Assembly: GCF_947855115.1 (NCBI RefSeq)
Contig: NZ_CANTZW010000006.1
Span: 62,001 to 126,000, forward strand
Origin: an uncultured Parabacteroides sp.
GTDB lineage: Bacteria; Bacteroidota; Bacteroidia; Bacteroidales; Tannerellaceae
DNA length: 64,000 nt
Direction of reading: 5' to 3'
Part shown: one piece after another, positions 18,886 to 28,088 of the stretch
Position numbering within the stretch: position 1 is the stretch's first letter
Layout of the letters: the number at the start of each line of letters is the position of its first letter
Position numbers and translations under genes: made by a program
The notes under the pieces: model-generated
Told to the model about the DNA's origin: nothing
The model's input: the letters and a program-made list of their open reading frames with translations, nothing else
Databases searched by the model: none

Positions 18886-21462
18886 TTAAGCGGGATATGT
18901 GAATGTGTGCGTACCGGTGGATACGGTCTCGGTTTGGTCACCTACCACGATATCGGCGGAACAATCGGCCGGGATCGTCACGGTAAGCGTAACCTTGTCC
19001 CCTTCCCGTTTCCATTCGCTGGCGATACGGCCACGTACGGAATGATACTCACCTTTCGCCCAATCCAGCTCTTTCACGAAATGAGGCGTGATACGGATAT
19101 GGTGGAAGCCCGGGGCAGAGGCATCGTAATTGATTCCCGCCAATTGGTTCATCATCCAAGCGGAGACATCTCCCATAAAGACATGGTTCAAGGAAGCGTC
19201 ATTGAATTTAGGGCTGAGTGTCCATGTCTCCGGTAAGGTAGAATATCCCATCGTCTCCACCCAATACCCCCATGAAGGCGCTTCCGTCTTCGTGATCATC
19301 TTCATGGCATCCTCGATATAGCCGTATTTCGTAAGCATGGCCGGAACGGTCTTACTGCCTAATAAACCAAAATCCAAGAAATGGTTATTTCCCGCGACCA
19401 CCTCACGTAGCTTGTCCGCTACGAGTTGTTCCTTGCCTTCCGGTACAAGTCCCAGATACAGGGCCAAGGCTTGTGCCGTCTGGGTTCCTTCGGCATAAAC
19501 ACCGGTCTCGGCATTGAAGAATTTCTGGTTGATCAAGGATTTGAGCGTATTCGCTTTGTCTTGATAAGGAGCGGCATCCTTACCCAGCAAAGAGGCGAAG
19601 CGAGCCATCAACTTATAATCCAGATAATAGTAGGCGGTAGAGGTATATTCATTATTCGTCGTAGCTTTCCAATATACCCAGTCGCCCAAGCCAAAAGGCA
19701 GGTAACCGTCTTTCTCCTTCGTCTTCAAGTAGTCCAGATACCGTTGCATGGTAGGATACAAGCGCTCTATGCTACGAGAGTCGCCATAATAATCATACAA
19801 AGCGTTCGGGATGACGAACATGACAGCGTCCCAAACCGGGCCCGGCCACTCGCCATATCCCCAACCGCTGGAAGGAATGATACCGGAGATCTCACCCGCC
19901 TCACGCTGGTTGTCGATAATATCATTCATCCATTTCTCATAAAGCGTGATACCATCGAAGCCCAGTAAACCGAGGTCGATCGCGATATGGGCATCGGCGG
20001 TCCAACCATTCTTCTCTCGTTGCGGGCAATCGGTCGGGATACTGTGCAGGTTGCTGCGGTAAGCCAGCATCGTAGCCTCCCAAATCTTGTTCAACAGCGG
20101 ATGGGAGCAAGCGAAAGAGCCTGCCGGACGGACATCGGTGTGCATAAACAAGCCGGTCAGGTTCTCCTCCGTCAAGGAAACGGGACGGCTACTCTCCACC
20201 TCCACATATTGAAAACCATGATAGGAGAAGGAAGGCATAAAGATCTCCTCCTCTCCCGTACCTTTTAGGGTAAAGACATCCATCTGGAATACCTCGTCCG
20301 GCTTGACCGGATGATAATATACATTGATATTGCCTTGCTCCAAACGACCGTCTTTCTTCAACAACTCGCCATGCTTAAGCGTAATACGGGTTCCCGCCTC
20401 GCCTTTCACCTTCAAGCGGCAAAGGCCGGACATGTTCTTAGGGAAAGAATATACATATAACTGATCGGAAAAACGTTTCATCGACACGGGTCTCACCTCT
20501 TCCGTGATGCGGATTCCAGGCATTTGCTGAGCTACCAACAGAGGTGCCGGAGCCTCCGTTGGAAGTACCGATTCCCATTTACTGTCATCGAAGCCAGCGG
20601 TTTTCCAGCCGGCCTCTCCCAGACGGGCATCGAATTTATCGCCGCTATAGAGGTTGTTATAGGTATAAGCACCCGTAGAAGTCTTCCAAGTCTCGTCCGA
20701 GCCAATCACCTCTGTCGTACCATCCGTATAGGTAATACGCAACTCGCATAGTAAGCGGGGACGATCCCGCCAACGTGCCTCATGGAAATTCCAGACCGCC
20801 ACGGACTGCTCATTATACCAGCCGTTTCCCAGAACAGCGGCCACGGCGTTATCGCCTTGCTTCAGCAAAGAGGTAACATCATGCGTCACGTACAAGATGC
20901 GTTTATCGAAATGCGTATACCCCGGGTCCAGATAATTCGTTCCGACCCGCTCGCCATTGATAAATAGCTCGTGATACCCGGCAGATGCCACGTACACACG
21001 GGCATCCTTCACGTCCTTGCTTACCGGGAAAGATTTACGGAACAGAGGGGCAGGCTCGAACTCCTTATCCTTATGATCGGTAATCCAAGAGGCGGACCAA
21101 TCCGAGGGATCGAACTTAGCGGTCTCGAAAGAAGCCGTCTCCGAGGTAGCGCACGGATGTCCCTCACCATCCCATACCGTAACATTCCAGTAATAACGGG
21201 TATGAGGTTTCAGAGCCATTCCTTCCGCATAGGGCCGCAGATCATCCGGACTCGTACCGATCCGTATCTCATAGCGGGAAGCCTTAAAGCCTTCCTCATT
21301 TCCGGAATATTCCCATGTAAAGCGAGGAGACGAGGTATCCAAGCCGATAGGCTCCGTAAGGTATTCCGTACGAAGATTCGTAGGTATCGTTAATTCATTA
21401 TTGCTTTTACAGCCGCCTAATAAGAGGGCGGCGAAAGCGTAGATGCAGATTGTTTGTTTCAT
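18886..21462 (-). CDS. GH78 alpha-L-rhamnosidase, lipoprotein (858 aa)
   Basis: This is a full-length family 78 enzyme with a lipoprotein signal (ALLLGGC-K, cysteine 18). Domain order is an Fn3-like N-terminal domain (PRFTWEY...YYWNVTVWD), the rhamnosidase N and CBM67-like beta domains (LFINGERVGTNYLDPGYTHF), the catalytic (alpha/alpha)6 barrel with TDCPQREKNGWTADAH, and a C-terminal beta domain (SLNHVFMGDVSAWM). It probably removes rhamnose from plant pectin or flavonoid-type glycosides at the surface or in the periplasm. It is flanked on both sides by REPIN-like copies A and B. Confidence 0.93.
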   Translation of the reverse strand: MKQTICIYAFAALLLGGCKSNNELTIPTNLRTEYLTEPIGLDTSSPRFTWEYSGNEEGFKASRYEIRIGTSPDDLRPYAEGMALKPHTRYYWNVTVWDGEGHPCATSETASFETAKFDPSDWSASWITDHKDKEFEPAPLFRKSFPVSKDVKDARVYVASAGYHELFINGERVGTNYLDPGYTHFDKRILYVTHDVTSLLKQGDNAVAAVLGNGWYNEQSVAVWNFHEARWRDRPRLLCELRITYTDGTTEVIGSDETWKTSTGAYTYNNLYSGDKFDARLGEAGWKTAGFDDSKWESVLPTEAPAPLLVAQQMPGIRITEEVRPVSMKRFSDQLYVYSFPKNMSGLCRLKVKGEAGTRITLKHGELLKKDGRLEQGNINVYYHPVKPDEVFQMDVFTLKGTGEEEIFMPSFSYHGFQYVEVESSRPVSLTEENLTGLFMHTDVRPAGSFACSHPLLNKIWEATMLAYRSNLHSIPTDCPQREKNGWTADAHIAIDLGLLGFDGITLYEKWMNDIIDNQREAGEISGIIPSSGWGYGEWPGPVWDAVMFVIPNALYDYYGDSRSIERLYPTMQRYLDYLKTKEKDGYLPFGLGDWVYWKATTNNEYTSTAYYYLDYKLMARFASLLGKDAAPYQDKANTLKSLINQKFFNAETGVYAEGTQTAQALALYLGLVPEGKEQLVADKLREVVAGNNHFLDFGLLGSKTVPAMLTKYGYIEDAMKMITKTEAPSWGYWVETMGYSTLPETWTLSPKFNDASLNHVFMGDVSAWMMNQLAGINYDASAPGFHHIRITPHFVKELDWAKGEYHSVRGRIASEWKREGDKVTLTVTIPADCSADIVVGDQTETVSTGTHTFTYPA

Positions 21463-21496
21463 ATATTCTATAAATTATACACATTCAATATATCCA

Positions 21497-21593
21497 GTTG
21501 TAGAGACGGGGCGTGCCCCGTCTCATCCCATCAAAATAGTAATTTAGAATACTATCAGACAGTGGGAGACGGGGCACGCCCCGTCTCTACAAC
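21497..21593. repeat. REPIN-like element, copy B
   Basis: A 97 bp copy with perfect terminal palindromes as in copy A. The spacer is the most diverged (CATCAAAATAGTAATTTAGAATACTATC region). It sits in the gap between the second and third GH78 genes, close to both coding ends but not inside them. Confidence 0.9.
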
Positions 21594-21605
21594 TAAGTAT
21601 AAGAG

Positions 21606-23354
21606 TTATGGATTAACTCGTATCTCTTTAGGAGCGTTGATATGGCTTATCACCTTACCGTCCGTACCTTTCTCATGCCGGATCTCGATCACCCCATAAG
21701 GCGTGGGGAACGTACCTTCCACCCATTCGAGGTCTCCCAGATGCGGGGTGATACGCACCGTACGGCAACCCGGTTCCACCACTTGTACGCCCAATACGTA
21801 CTCGCTTAACCACGACGTGGGGCCCGAAGCCCATCCATGGCACAAGCTATGGCGGAAACCTTGATAGCAATACGCCCCATAATCCCCATGAATATCTTTC
21901 TTTCCCGCGGGAACCAGCTCGTCAATACGCCCGGCATCCGGAAGCCATTCCATATTGAAATCCTCCCAGAACGTCGTAGCGCCTACATCCAGCATAGCCC
22001 CCCAATACGTACGGATCACGTCTAGCGCACCTTGGTAATTACCAGCCAAAGCCATCGCCCGTAGCATATAATACCCGTAAAACGTAGAAAAGCCTTTCGC
22101 CCCGTCCACCGCCAAGCAACGCTCGTTCGCCTCCTTAGCATCCATGATACCCGCCAGAGCCATCAAAGCGGCAGCCTGTTTATCTCCGGGTGTAATCCGA
22201 TCTTTCTCCGAAGGGAACCGGTCTTTCTTCTGAAGGGAAAATGCTACGGCCTTGGAAGCTACCGCACGGCATTCCGAAGCCAACGCATCCTCGCCTAAGA
22301 CGGTACATAACTCCTCCCCCGCCCACATCGCTTGTATCATCAGCGATTGAAGGCCGGCATCGATAGCGGGTGTATTCTCGCTGGAAGGCCAATCCAAGAA
22401 ACGGTTCCCATCCAGTTTCTCTTGTCCGCTTGGGTCAACTTTCGAGATCAAGTGACGTAATAAGGCGGTCATATAAGGACGTTGCTCTTGTAGATACGCG
22501 AGATTCCCTTGATAATAATACCAATCCCGCTGAATCAACAACCACCAGATCGAATACGAGCTGATACCGTTCATCCAACTAGGCAGCGGCGTAATATCCC
22601 GAATCAAATCCAAGCTCTTAGGAACCACCTCATTATAACCGAAGACGGTACTGACCGTCATTACCTCCGGATGTAAATCCCCCACCCAGACCAGACGATC
22701 CCGCTTTACACCGTCCCATAGATATTCCTGCATATTCAAGTGGACCGTGTACGCACCTGTCTTCCAGATCCGGTTCAACCGCTCGTCATTACAACGGAAA
22801 GAACCCAGATAAGGAATATCCCGAAACGTGGAGATCGCACGGACCTCTTTTAATTGCAACTCCGTAGAATCACCCAATACATCAATACGCACGAAACGGA
22901 AACCGGAATTACCGATCTCCTGCACGCCTAGCCAAGGGAGCGATACCACGAAATCCCGCATCGCATGATCGTTGCTCGCTCCGTTCGCGCCATCGATCTC
23001 GCACATAGCCTCACTAACCGACTCACCGAAACGAACCCGCACGGAAACCGGATCGTGAGACGGCGGCATACCGGTCACCAGCTGAAGGCCGCCTTGCAAC
23101 TCCTTCCCGAAATCAAGTAGCAAGGCGGGATGTTCGGTCGGCGTGCTTTTCAACACACACAACCGATTATTCGCCAAATCCGACTGTCCGTTGCCCGGAA
23201 CAAGCAAATGGTTCGCTCCCGTAATTCGCGAACTATCTTGCTGCCAGACAATACGGACCGGGGCGATATACTCCCGTGTCCGATGATCTCGCTGCTGGGC
23301 GAACAACGGTAACGAACCGATTCCTAGGAATAGAATGATTAATTTCTTTCGCAT
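21606..23354 (-). CDS. GH78-like alpha-L-rhamnosidase, short form (582 aa)
   Basis: This is an exported protein (signal ending LPLFAQ) with a short beta domain followed by the six-hairpin (alpha/alpha)6 barrel. The acidic catalytic region reads WDGVKRDRLVWVGDLHPE, a variant of the usual DCPxRE...GD motif found in many Bacteroidetes rhamnosidase-like proteins. The C-terminus carries GWASGPTSWLSEYVLG and the usual final beta domain. It lacks the extra N-terminal modules of its neighbours. It is 3 bases downstream of rhaD and so clearly in the rhamnose operon. Activity on rhamnose is likely but less certain than for the other two. Confidence 0.8.
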   Translation of the reverse strand: MRKKLIILFLGIGSLPLFAQQRDHRTREYIAPVRIVWQQDSSRITGANHLLVPGNGQSDLANNRLCVLKSTPTEHPALLLDFGKELQGGLQLVTGMPPSHDPVSVRVRFGESVSEAMCEIDGANGASNDHAMRDFVVSLPWLGVQEIGNSGFRFVRIDVLGDSTELQLKEVRAISTFRDIPYLGSFRCNDERLNRIWKTGAYTVHLNMQEYLWDGVKRDRLVWVGDLHPEVMTVSTVFGYNEVVPKSLDLIRDITPLPSWMNGISSYSIWWLLIQRDWYYYQGNLAYLQEQRPYMTALLRHLISKVDPSGQEKLDGNRFLDWPSSENTPAIDAGLQSLMIQAMWAGEELCTVLGEDALASECRAVASKAVAFSLQKKDRFPSEKDRITPGDKQAAALMALAGIMDAKEANERCLAVDGAKGFSTFYGYYMLRAMALAGNYQGALDVIRTYWGAMLDVGATTFWEDFNMEWLPDAGRIDELVPAGKKDIHGDYGAYCYQGFRHSLCHGWASGPTSWLSEYVLGVQVVEPGCRTVRITPHLGDLEWVEGTFPTPYGVIEIRHEKGTDGKVISHINAPKEIRVNP

Positions 23355-23357
23355 ACG

Positions 23358-24158
23358 CTAGAGTCCAAAAGCCGGAACCAAGTCATCCAATTGCTGATCC
23401 GTCATGCCTTCCGGCTCGTAACCGGTCATACGGGCACTGAAATAGATCTGGGCAGATTTGCTCAACGTATCGATCGCGTCGAAGCACTCGATCAAGTCCT
23501 CACCGACGGCAAGGATACCATGCTTCTCCCAAAACACCACGTCGTGTTTCTCCAACTGACGGATCGTAGCGTGCGCCAACGCCAAAGTGCCCGGTATCTC
23601 GTAAGGAACGATACCGACCCCTTTCGGCACGATAATCCGACATTCCGGGATCATGCTCCACAACGTGCGGGTAATCTTCTCCGAATCCAAGAACGGCTTG
23701 CAATGCGTCATGCCGATAATGTCCGTCGGATGCGTATGCAACACGACCCGGTTATCCCGTCCTTTGGCACGCAAGAAATTGTGCATCATTAAATGGGAAG
23801 GCAACTCGGAGGTCGGTTGGATCGGTTGCTCCGCCAGGATATCATACGATTTCCCATCGGCGGCGATACGGATCAAGGAACCGTTGGCAAAAGGATCTTT
23901 CGCCACGTAACGCATCCGTTTTCCGGTACCCGTCACGTAAAAGACGTGGCCGCATAAGGCCGTCATCGCCTCTTGCAAAGGGATCGAGGAAACCAAAGCC
24001 GGCAACGCCTTCTCCTCCTCGCTCAATAAAGTAGTCAGGTTCACCGATATATTCCCGCCGTTTCGCTCGGCCCAACCCTTGGTCCACAAATAACCGGCGA
24101 CCTCGGCGATACGATCTATTTCCGCCATTAGGCGTTCATTGTTTCTTAGTGTTATCAT
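23358..24158 (-). CDS. rhaD: Rhamnulose-1-phosphate aldolase
   Basis: This is a class II aldolase (about 266 residues) that cleaves L-rhamnulose 1-phosphate to dihydroxyacetone phosphate and L-lactaldehyde. The zinc motif HTHP (VVLHTHPTDIIG) and the aldolase II core (GGNISVNL, HGILAVGEDLIECFD) are visible. I start at ATG 24158 (MITLRNNERL): longer frames run into the end of rhaT and add unlikely residues. It lies 11 bases after the rhaT stop and 3 bases before the GH78 short form, in the order rhaK-rhaI-rhaT-rhaD. Confidence 0.93.
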   Translation of the reverse strand: MITLRNNERLMAEIDRIAEVAGYLWTKGWAERNGGNISVNLTTLLSEEEKALPALVSSIPLQEAMTALCGHVFYVTGTGKRMRYVAKDPFANGSLIRIAADGKSYDILAEQPIQPTSELPSHLMMHNFLRAKGRDNRVVLHTHPTDIIGMTHCKPFLDSEKITRTLWSMIPECRIIVPKGVGIVPYEIPGTLALAHATIRQLEKHDVVFWEKHGILAVGEDLIECFDAIDTLSKSAQIYFSARMTGYEPEGMTDQQLDDLVPAFGL

Positions 24159-24169
24159 GTCTATTATAA

Positions 24170-25198
24170 TTAAACTATATTCGGATACAATAAGGAAAAG
24201 ATCAAGATACACATGCCGGTAATCAATACCACGATCGTCCGGCGATCCACCCCCTTCCATTCTTTTAATAAGATGCCCCAGACATTACTGAAAATAACAT
24301 TCAGCGACATCAAGATACTCCACGAGAAAGCCAGCATAACCGGGGAATCCGAGAAATAGCTCTTTCCCATCCCCAGCCCGAAGAACTGCGAGTACCAAAG
24401 CACGCCTGCCAAAGCGCAAAATAAGACATTATTCAGCAATGTACCTCCCGAGACCGAGAAATAATCCTTGCCCGTCCCGTTTTTCATGTTCTGGAAAATA
24501 CAATACACAGCGTTCGTACAAAAGCCACCCAAGGTTACCAACAGTATCACGGGATTCAAGGCGAACAGATCGCTGGCACCCGCCTCTTTCGCTTTCGCCA
24601 GCACCTCGTTTCCCGATTCTAAGCCCAAATTGAAGCAGGCGCTCATCACGCCGGCAAGCAAGGCTACCGCCAAGCCCTTGGTCAAGGCAAAATCCTTCAC
24701 TGCCGCTTTCTTCTCTTCCTCACTCATATTCCGGGCCCGCAAGCTTCCGGCGTAACCGATCACGGCGATACCCGCCAAGGTAATGCAAACACCGGTCAAC
24801 AGGATCAACCCAGTTCCCTCAAACAGGTTCGTACCACCGAACAAAGCCGGGAAGAGCGTACCGAAACCGGCGCATGTACCCAAGGCGATACTCTGTCCCA
24901 AAGCCACACCCAGATAACGCATACTCAACCCGAAAGTCAACCCGCCGACACCCCAGAGCATGCCATAGATAACCGCTCCCAAGCTACCCGGCGAACGCCA
25001 TAGCTCCAGCAAGGTACTCCCTTCCGGTACCGCCAGCATCGCTCCGAGATAAGGGAAAACCAGCCAAGCGAAGATACCTTGCACCAGCCAAAAGCTTTCC
25101 CAACTCCAATCCTGGACCTTATTGATCGGCACATATGAGCTACTCTGCCCGAAACTGCCGATCGCAATGATCAATAACCCGATCCCGATCTCTATCAT
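24170..25198 (-). CDS. rhaT: L-rhamnose/proton symporter
   Basis: This is a 342-residue inner-membrane protein with about ten hydrophobic segments, of the drug/metabolite-transporter-like RhaT family (QDWSWESFWLVQGIFAWLVFP, MLWGVGGLTFGLSMRYLGVALGQ, read in parts). It imports L-rhamnose with protons for the cytosolic pathway. Its ATG overlaps the rhaI stop by four bases (ATGA), indicating translational coupling. Confidence 0.93.
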   Translation of the reverse strand: MIEIGIGLLIIAIGSFGQSSSYVPINKVQDWSWESFWLVQGIFAWLVFPYLGAMLAVPEGSTLLELWRSPGSLGAVIYGMLWGVGGLTFGLSMRYLGVALGQSIALGTCAGFGTLFPALFGGTNLFEGTGLILLTGVCITLAGIAVIGYAGSLRARNMSEEEKKAAVKDFALTKGLAVALLAGVMSACFNLGLESGNEVLAKAKEAGASDLFALNPVILLVTLGGFCTNAVYCIFQNMKNGTGKDYFSVSGGTLLNNVLFCALAGVLWYSQFFGLGMGKSYFSDSPVMLAFSWSILMSLNVIFSNVWGILLKEWKGVDRRTIVVLITGMCILIFSLLYPNIV

Positions 25199-26454
25199 TT
25201 CCGTCTGGAGGTAACGTCGGACTCATATTTCTCGATCTCAGCGATATAAGACTCTCCTACAGGAACCCCGCTTTGCAAACAATACATATCCCAAACCGCA
25301 CCCCAAGGCAGACTCTTCGCTTCCTCCTGCAAGGCAAGACGCTGGAAATACTTGCCCTCATCCTCATATTGGCGAAGCAAGGCGATCGGCTCCAGCAAAG
25401 CGAGCATAAAGGCTTTTTGCGTGGCACGGCTACCAATGACATAAGCACCGATACGATTGATGGTTGCGTCGAAATAATCCAAGCCGATATGTACCCGGTC
25501 CAAGGCATCGCAGCGCACGATCTCACGGGCTAAATCCTGCACATCGTCATTCAAGATCACGACATGATCGCTATCCCAACGGATAGGACGACTTACGTGC
25601 AACATGATCTCGGGCGTAAACAGCAATAACGAGGAAACCTTGTCGGCGATACTTTCCGTCAGATGGAAATGGCCGGTGTCCAAGGTGACGATTTTGTTCT
25701 TCTTCGCCCCATAGCCCAAATAGAAATCATAGGAACCTACCGTATAACTTTCCAGACCGATACCGAAGAGTTTTGCCTCGATACAATCTTTCATCCATTT
25801 ATATTCGGTAGCGAATATCTCGTCCAACGATTCCTCCAAGATACGGCGATAACGCAAGCGGCTGGCCGGGACTTCCTTGCTCCCGTCGTGTATCCAAAGG
25901 TTCATCATACAGGGATCGTTCTGGGCTTTCCCTATCTCATCGCTGATCCAACGACAACGCTTCGTATGCTCGATCCAGAAGTTACGGATATCATCGTTGG
26001 GATTTGCCAAGGTCAAATCTCCGCTTTTAGGGTGCGAGAAAGAGGTACTGTTGAAGTCTAGCTTGAAATCATTCTCTTTCGCCCATTGTATCCAACTCCT
26101 GAAATGACGGGGTTCTACCTCGTTACGATCTACTTTCTCTCCTTGGAAATCCCCGTAGATCTCGTGTAGACTGAGTCGATGATTGCCGGGGATATAGGAT
26201 TTCGCTTTCAATACATCCCGGCGCAACTCGTCGATGGTACGGGCACGTCCCGGATAATTGCCGGTCACTTGTATGCCACCGGTCAAGGAGCCGCCTTGGT
26301 TCTCGAAACCATTTACGTCATCGGCCTGCCAGCAATGTAGGGATAGGGATATTTTCTTCATATCCTCTAAAGCCTTACGAACGTCTACACCTACGGCCGC
26401 ATAACGTTCTGCCGCTACTTCAAATGCTTGTTGAATTAAACTGTCTTTTGTCAT
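25195..26454 (-). CDS. rhaI: L-rhamnose isomerase
   Basis: This is a 419-residue enzyme, the same length as E. coli RhaA. It converts L-rhamnose to L-rhamnulose using a divalent metal. Family marks include SLHCWQADDVNGFE, HEIYGDFQGE, FNSTSFSHPKSGD and LDTGHFHLTESIADKV with metal-binding His and Asp. The start is ATG 26454 (MTKDSLIQQAF). The frame extends upstream into REPIN copy C, but that extension is repeat sequence and not part of the protein. It sits between rhaK and rhaT in the operon. Confidence 0.95.
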   Translation of the reverse strand: MTKDSLIQQAFEVAAERYAAVGVDVRKALEDMKKISLSLHCWQADDVNGFENQGGSLTGGIQVTGNYPGRARTIDELRRDVLKAKSYIPGNHRLSLHEIYGDFQGEKVDRNEVEPRHFRSWIQWAKENDFKLDFNSTSFSHPKSGDLTLANPNDDIRNFWIEHTKRCRWISDEIGKAQNDPCMMNLWIHDGSKEVPASRLRYRRILEESLDEIFATEYKWMKDCIEAKLFGIGLESYTVGSYDFYLGYGAKKNKIVTLDTGHFHLTESIADKVSSLLLFTPEIMLHVSRPIRWDSDHVVILNDDVQDLAREIVRCDALDRVHIGLDYFDATINRIGAYVIGSRATQKAFMLALLEPIALLRQYEDEGKYFQRLALQEEAKSLPWGAVWDMYCLQSGVPVGESYIAEIEKYESDVTSRRK

Positions 26455-26483
26455 GGTATGATGTTTTATATATAATGAATCTG

Positions 26484-26581
26484 GTTGTAGAGACGGGGCG
26501 TGCCCCGTCTCATCCCAGCAAAATAGTAACTTAAAGATTCTATCAGACGGTGGGAGACGGGGCACGCCCCGTCTCTACAAC
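26484..26581. repeat. REPIN-like element, copy C (inside rhaK 3' end)
   Basis: A 98 bp copy with the standard palindromic ends. It occupies the rhaK-rhaI junction. Read on the minus strand, its first bases GTTGTAGAGACGGGGC continue the rhaK frame, so the last 12 residues (VVETGRAPSPTV) and the TGA stop come from the element. It ends 30 bases before the rhaI start codon. Confidence 0.9.
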
Positions 26582-27994
26582 TGGATGAAATTCCTTGGGT
26601 GGGAATGCGGAGGCAATCAGTTTTCGCATATCCCAACAATCTGTCAGCAATCCAGCTGATTTAGCTTGTATCAGGCAATTTCCAATGGCCGTGGCCTCAT
26701 ATGGGCCTGCCAATACAGGAATACCGATAGCGTTGGCTGTCAATTGATTCAACAAATCGTTTCGTGAGCCACCGCCTATCACATGCAATCGTTCGATCGG
26801 ATGTGGCGACATCGATTTGAGTATATCCAGCACCTCTTTATAACGGTTCGCCAAGCTATAAAAAATACAATGCACGTAATCAGCGTCCGATGCTGGAACA
26901 GCCTGCCCGGTTTCTTCACAATATGCAGTGATCTCATGTAACATATTCTCCGGATTGGCGAAACGAGGATCATCCGGATTGATCAAGGAGGTAAACTCGC
27001 TTAACTCGGCCATCCGAACCATATCATCGTACGAATAATCCAATCCCGATCGTTTCCATTGCTCCCGACAACGCTCCAAGATCCACATACCCGTAATATT
27101 CTTCAGGAAGCGGGTCGTACCCTCGATGCCCCCCTCGTTCGTGAAGTTATTCTTGAAAGAGACCTCATTGATGATCGGCTTCTCCACCTCGATCCCCATC
27201 AAGCTCCAAGTACCGCTACTCAAGTAAGCGAAATCAGGAGAAGAAGCAGGAACAGCGGCTACTGCCGACGCCGTATCGTGACCGGCCACGGCAACTACCG
27301 GAATTTCCCCGATTCCCGTCTGATGAGCGATCGACTCGCTCAACCGCCCGATCAATGTTCCCGGCATTATGACCGGACACATCAAGGTTGGAGATACACC
27401 CACGGCCTCCAAGAGCTTGTAATCGAATTTATGGGTTTCCGGATTCAATAATTGAGATGTGGAAGCGATCGTGTATTCACACACCATACGCTCCGTCAAC
27501 ATATAAGCCAGAAGGTCTGGTATGAATAATATCTTTTCCGCTACTTCCTGTGGGATAAACGAGTCTTGCCCCGCCCTGAAAAGCTGGAACAAGCTATTAA
27601 ACGGCATCACTTGAATACCTGTCCGCTTATAAACCTCCTCCTTGGGAATCCGTTTGAAAAAGTCCTCGGGAGCACCGTCTGTATAAGGATCTCGATAGGC
27701 ACGAGGCAGACCCAACAAAGAGCCGTCCAAAGCCACATACCCAAAATCCACTCCCCATGTATCTATTCCGATCGAATGTAACCGGATTCTTTGCCGGGCA
27801 CATATTGTCAAGCTTTCTATAAGAGAAGTATAGAGATGATAGATATTCCAGTAAAACCGTCCGTGTAATTCCACCATCGGATTCGGGAACCGATGAATCT
27901 CCTTTATTTCAAATTTGACATCCTTTAAGGTCCCGACCACGGCCCGTCCACTGGTAGCCCCTATGTCAAAGGCTAGAAAATTGTATTCCTTCAT
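26543..27994 (-). CDS. rhaK: L-rhamnulokinase (RhaB-type)
   Basis: This is a 483-residue FGGY-family sugar kinase that phosphorylates L-rhamnulose at O1. It has the N-terminal phosphate loop AFDIGATSGRAVVG, the substrate region IGIDTWGVDFGYV, the second ATP fold AGHDTASAVAAVP and the adenosine loop HVIGGGSRNDLLNQLTANA. It is the first gene of the leftward rhamnose operon and diverges from the AraC regulator gene. The last 12 residues are encoded by REPIN copy C. The catalytic core is complete, so activity is probably intact. Confidence 0.94.
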   Translation of the reverse strand: MKEYNFLAFDIGATSGRAVVGTLKDVKFEIKEIHRFPNPMVELHGRFYWNIYHLYTSLIESLTICARQRIRLHSIGIDTWGVDFGYVALDGSLLGLPRAYRDPYTDGAPEDFFKRIPKEEVYKRTGIQVMPFNSLFQLFRAGQDSFIPQEVAEKILFIPDLLAYMLTERMVCEYTIASTSQLLNPETHKFDYKLLEAVGVSPTLMCPVIMPGTLIGRLSESIAHQTGIGEIPVVAVAGHDTASAVAAVPASSPDFAYLSSGTWSLMGIEVEKPIINEVSFKNNFTNEGGIEGTTRFLKNITGMWILERCREQWKRSGLDYSYDDMVRMAELSEFTSLINPDDPRFANPENMLHEITAYCEETGQAVPASDADYVHCIFYSLANRYKEVLDILKSMSPHPIERLHVIGGGSRNDLLNQLTANAIGIPVLAGPYEATAIGNCLIQAKSAGLLTDCWDMRKLIASAFPPKEFHPVVETGRAPSPTV

Positions 27995-28045
27995 GGCTTA
28001 ACAAAGTTATTTGTTTGATGAAAGCAAAAGTAAAAGCATTATTGC

Positions 28046-28053
28046 TATATTTG
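28046..28053 (+). promoter_or_regulatory. Candidate -7 box for the rhamnose regulator gene
   Basis: TATATTTG matches the Bacteroidetes -7 consensus TAnnTTTG. It lies 36 bases before ATG 28089, which supports that start over the longer in-frame one at 28011. The nearest TTTG upstream (28014-28017) is about 28 bases away, further than the usual 19-21, so the -33 part is weak. The rhaK-regulator gap should also hold the activator site. Confidence 0.4.
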
Positions 28054-28088
28054 CTTACGAAAATGATTTTAAACCTTTCAAATCTGAC

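Noticed and set aside
26455..26565. Longer N-terminus for L-rhamnose isomerase.
   Set aside because: The added residues are a translation of REPIN copy C; the protein aligns from MTKDSL at 26454.
28002..28009. TAACTTTG as the -7 box of rhaK.
   Set aside because: It ends only 8 bases before the rhaK start codon, leaving almost no leader, and has no well-spaced TTTG.
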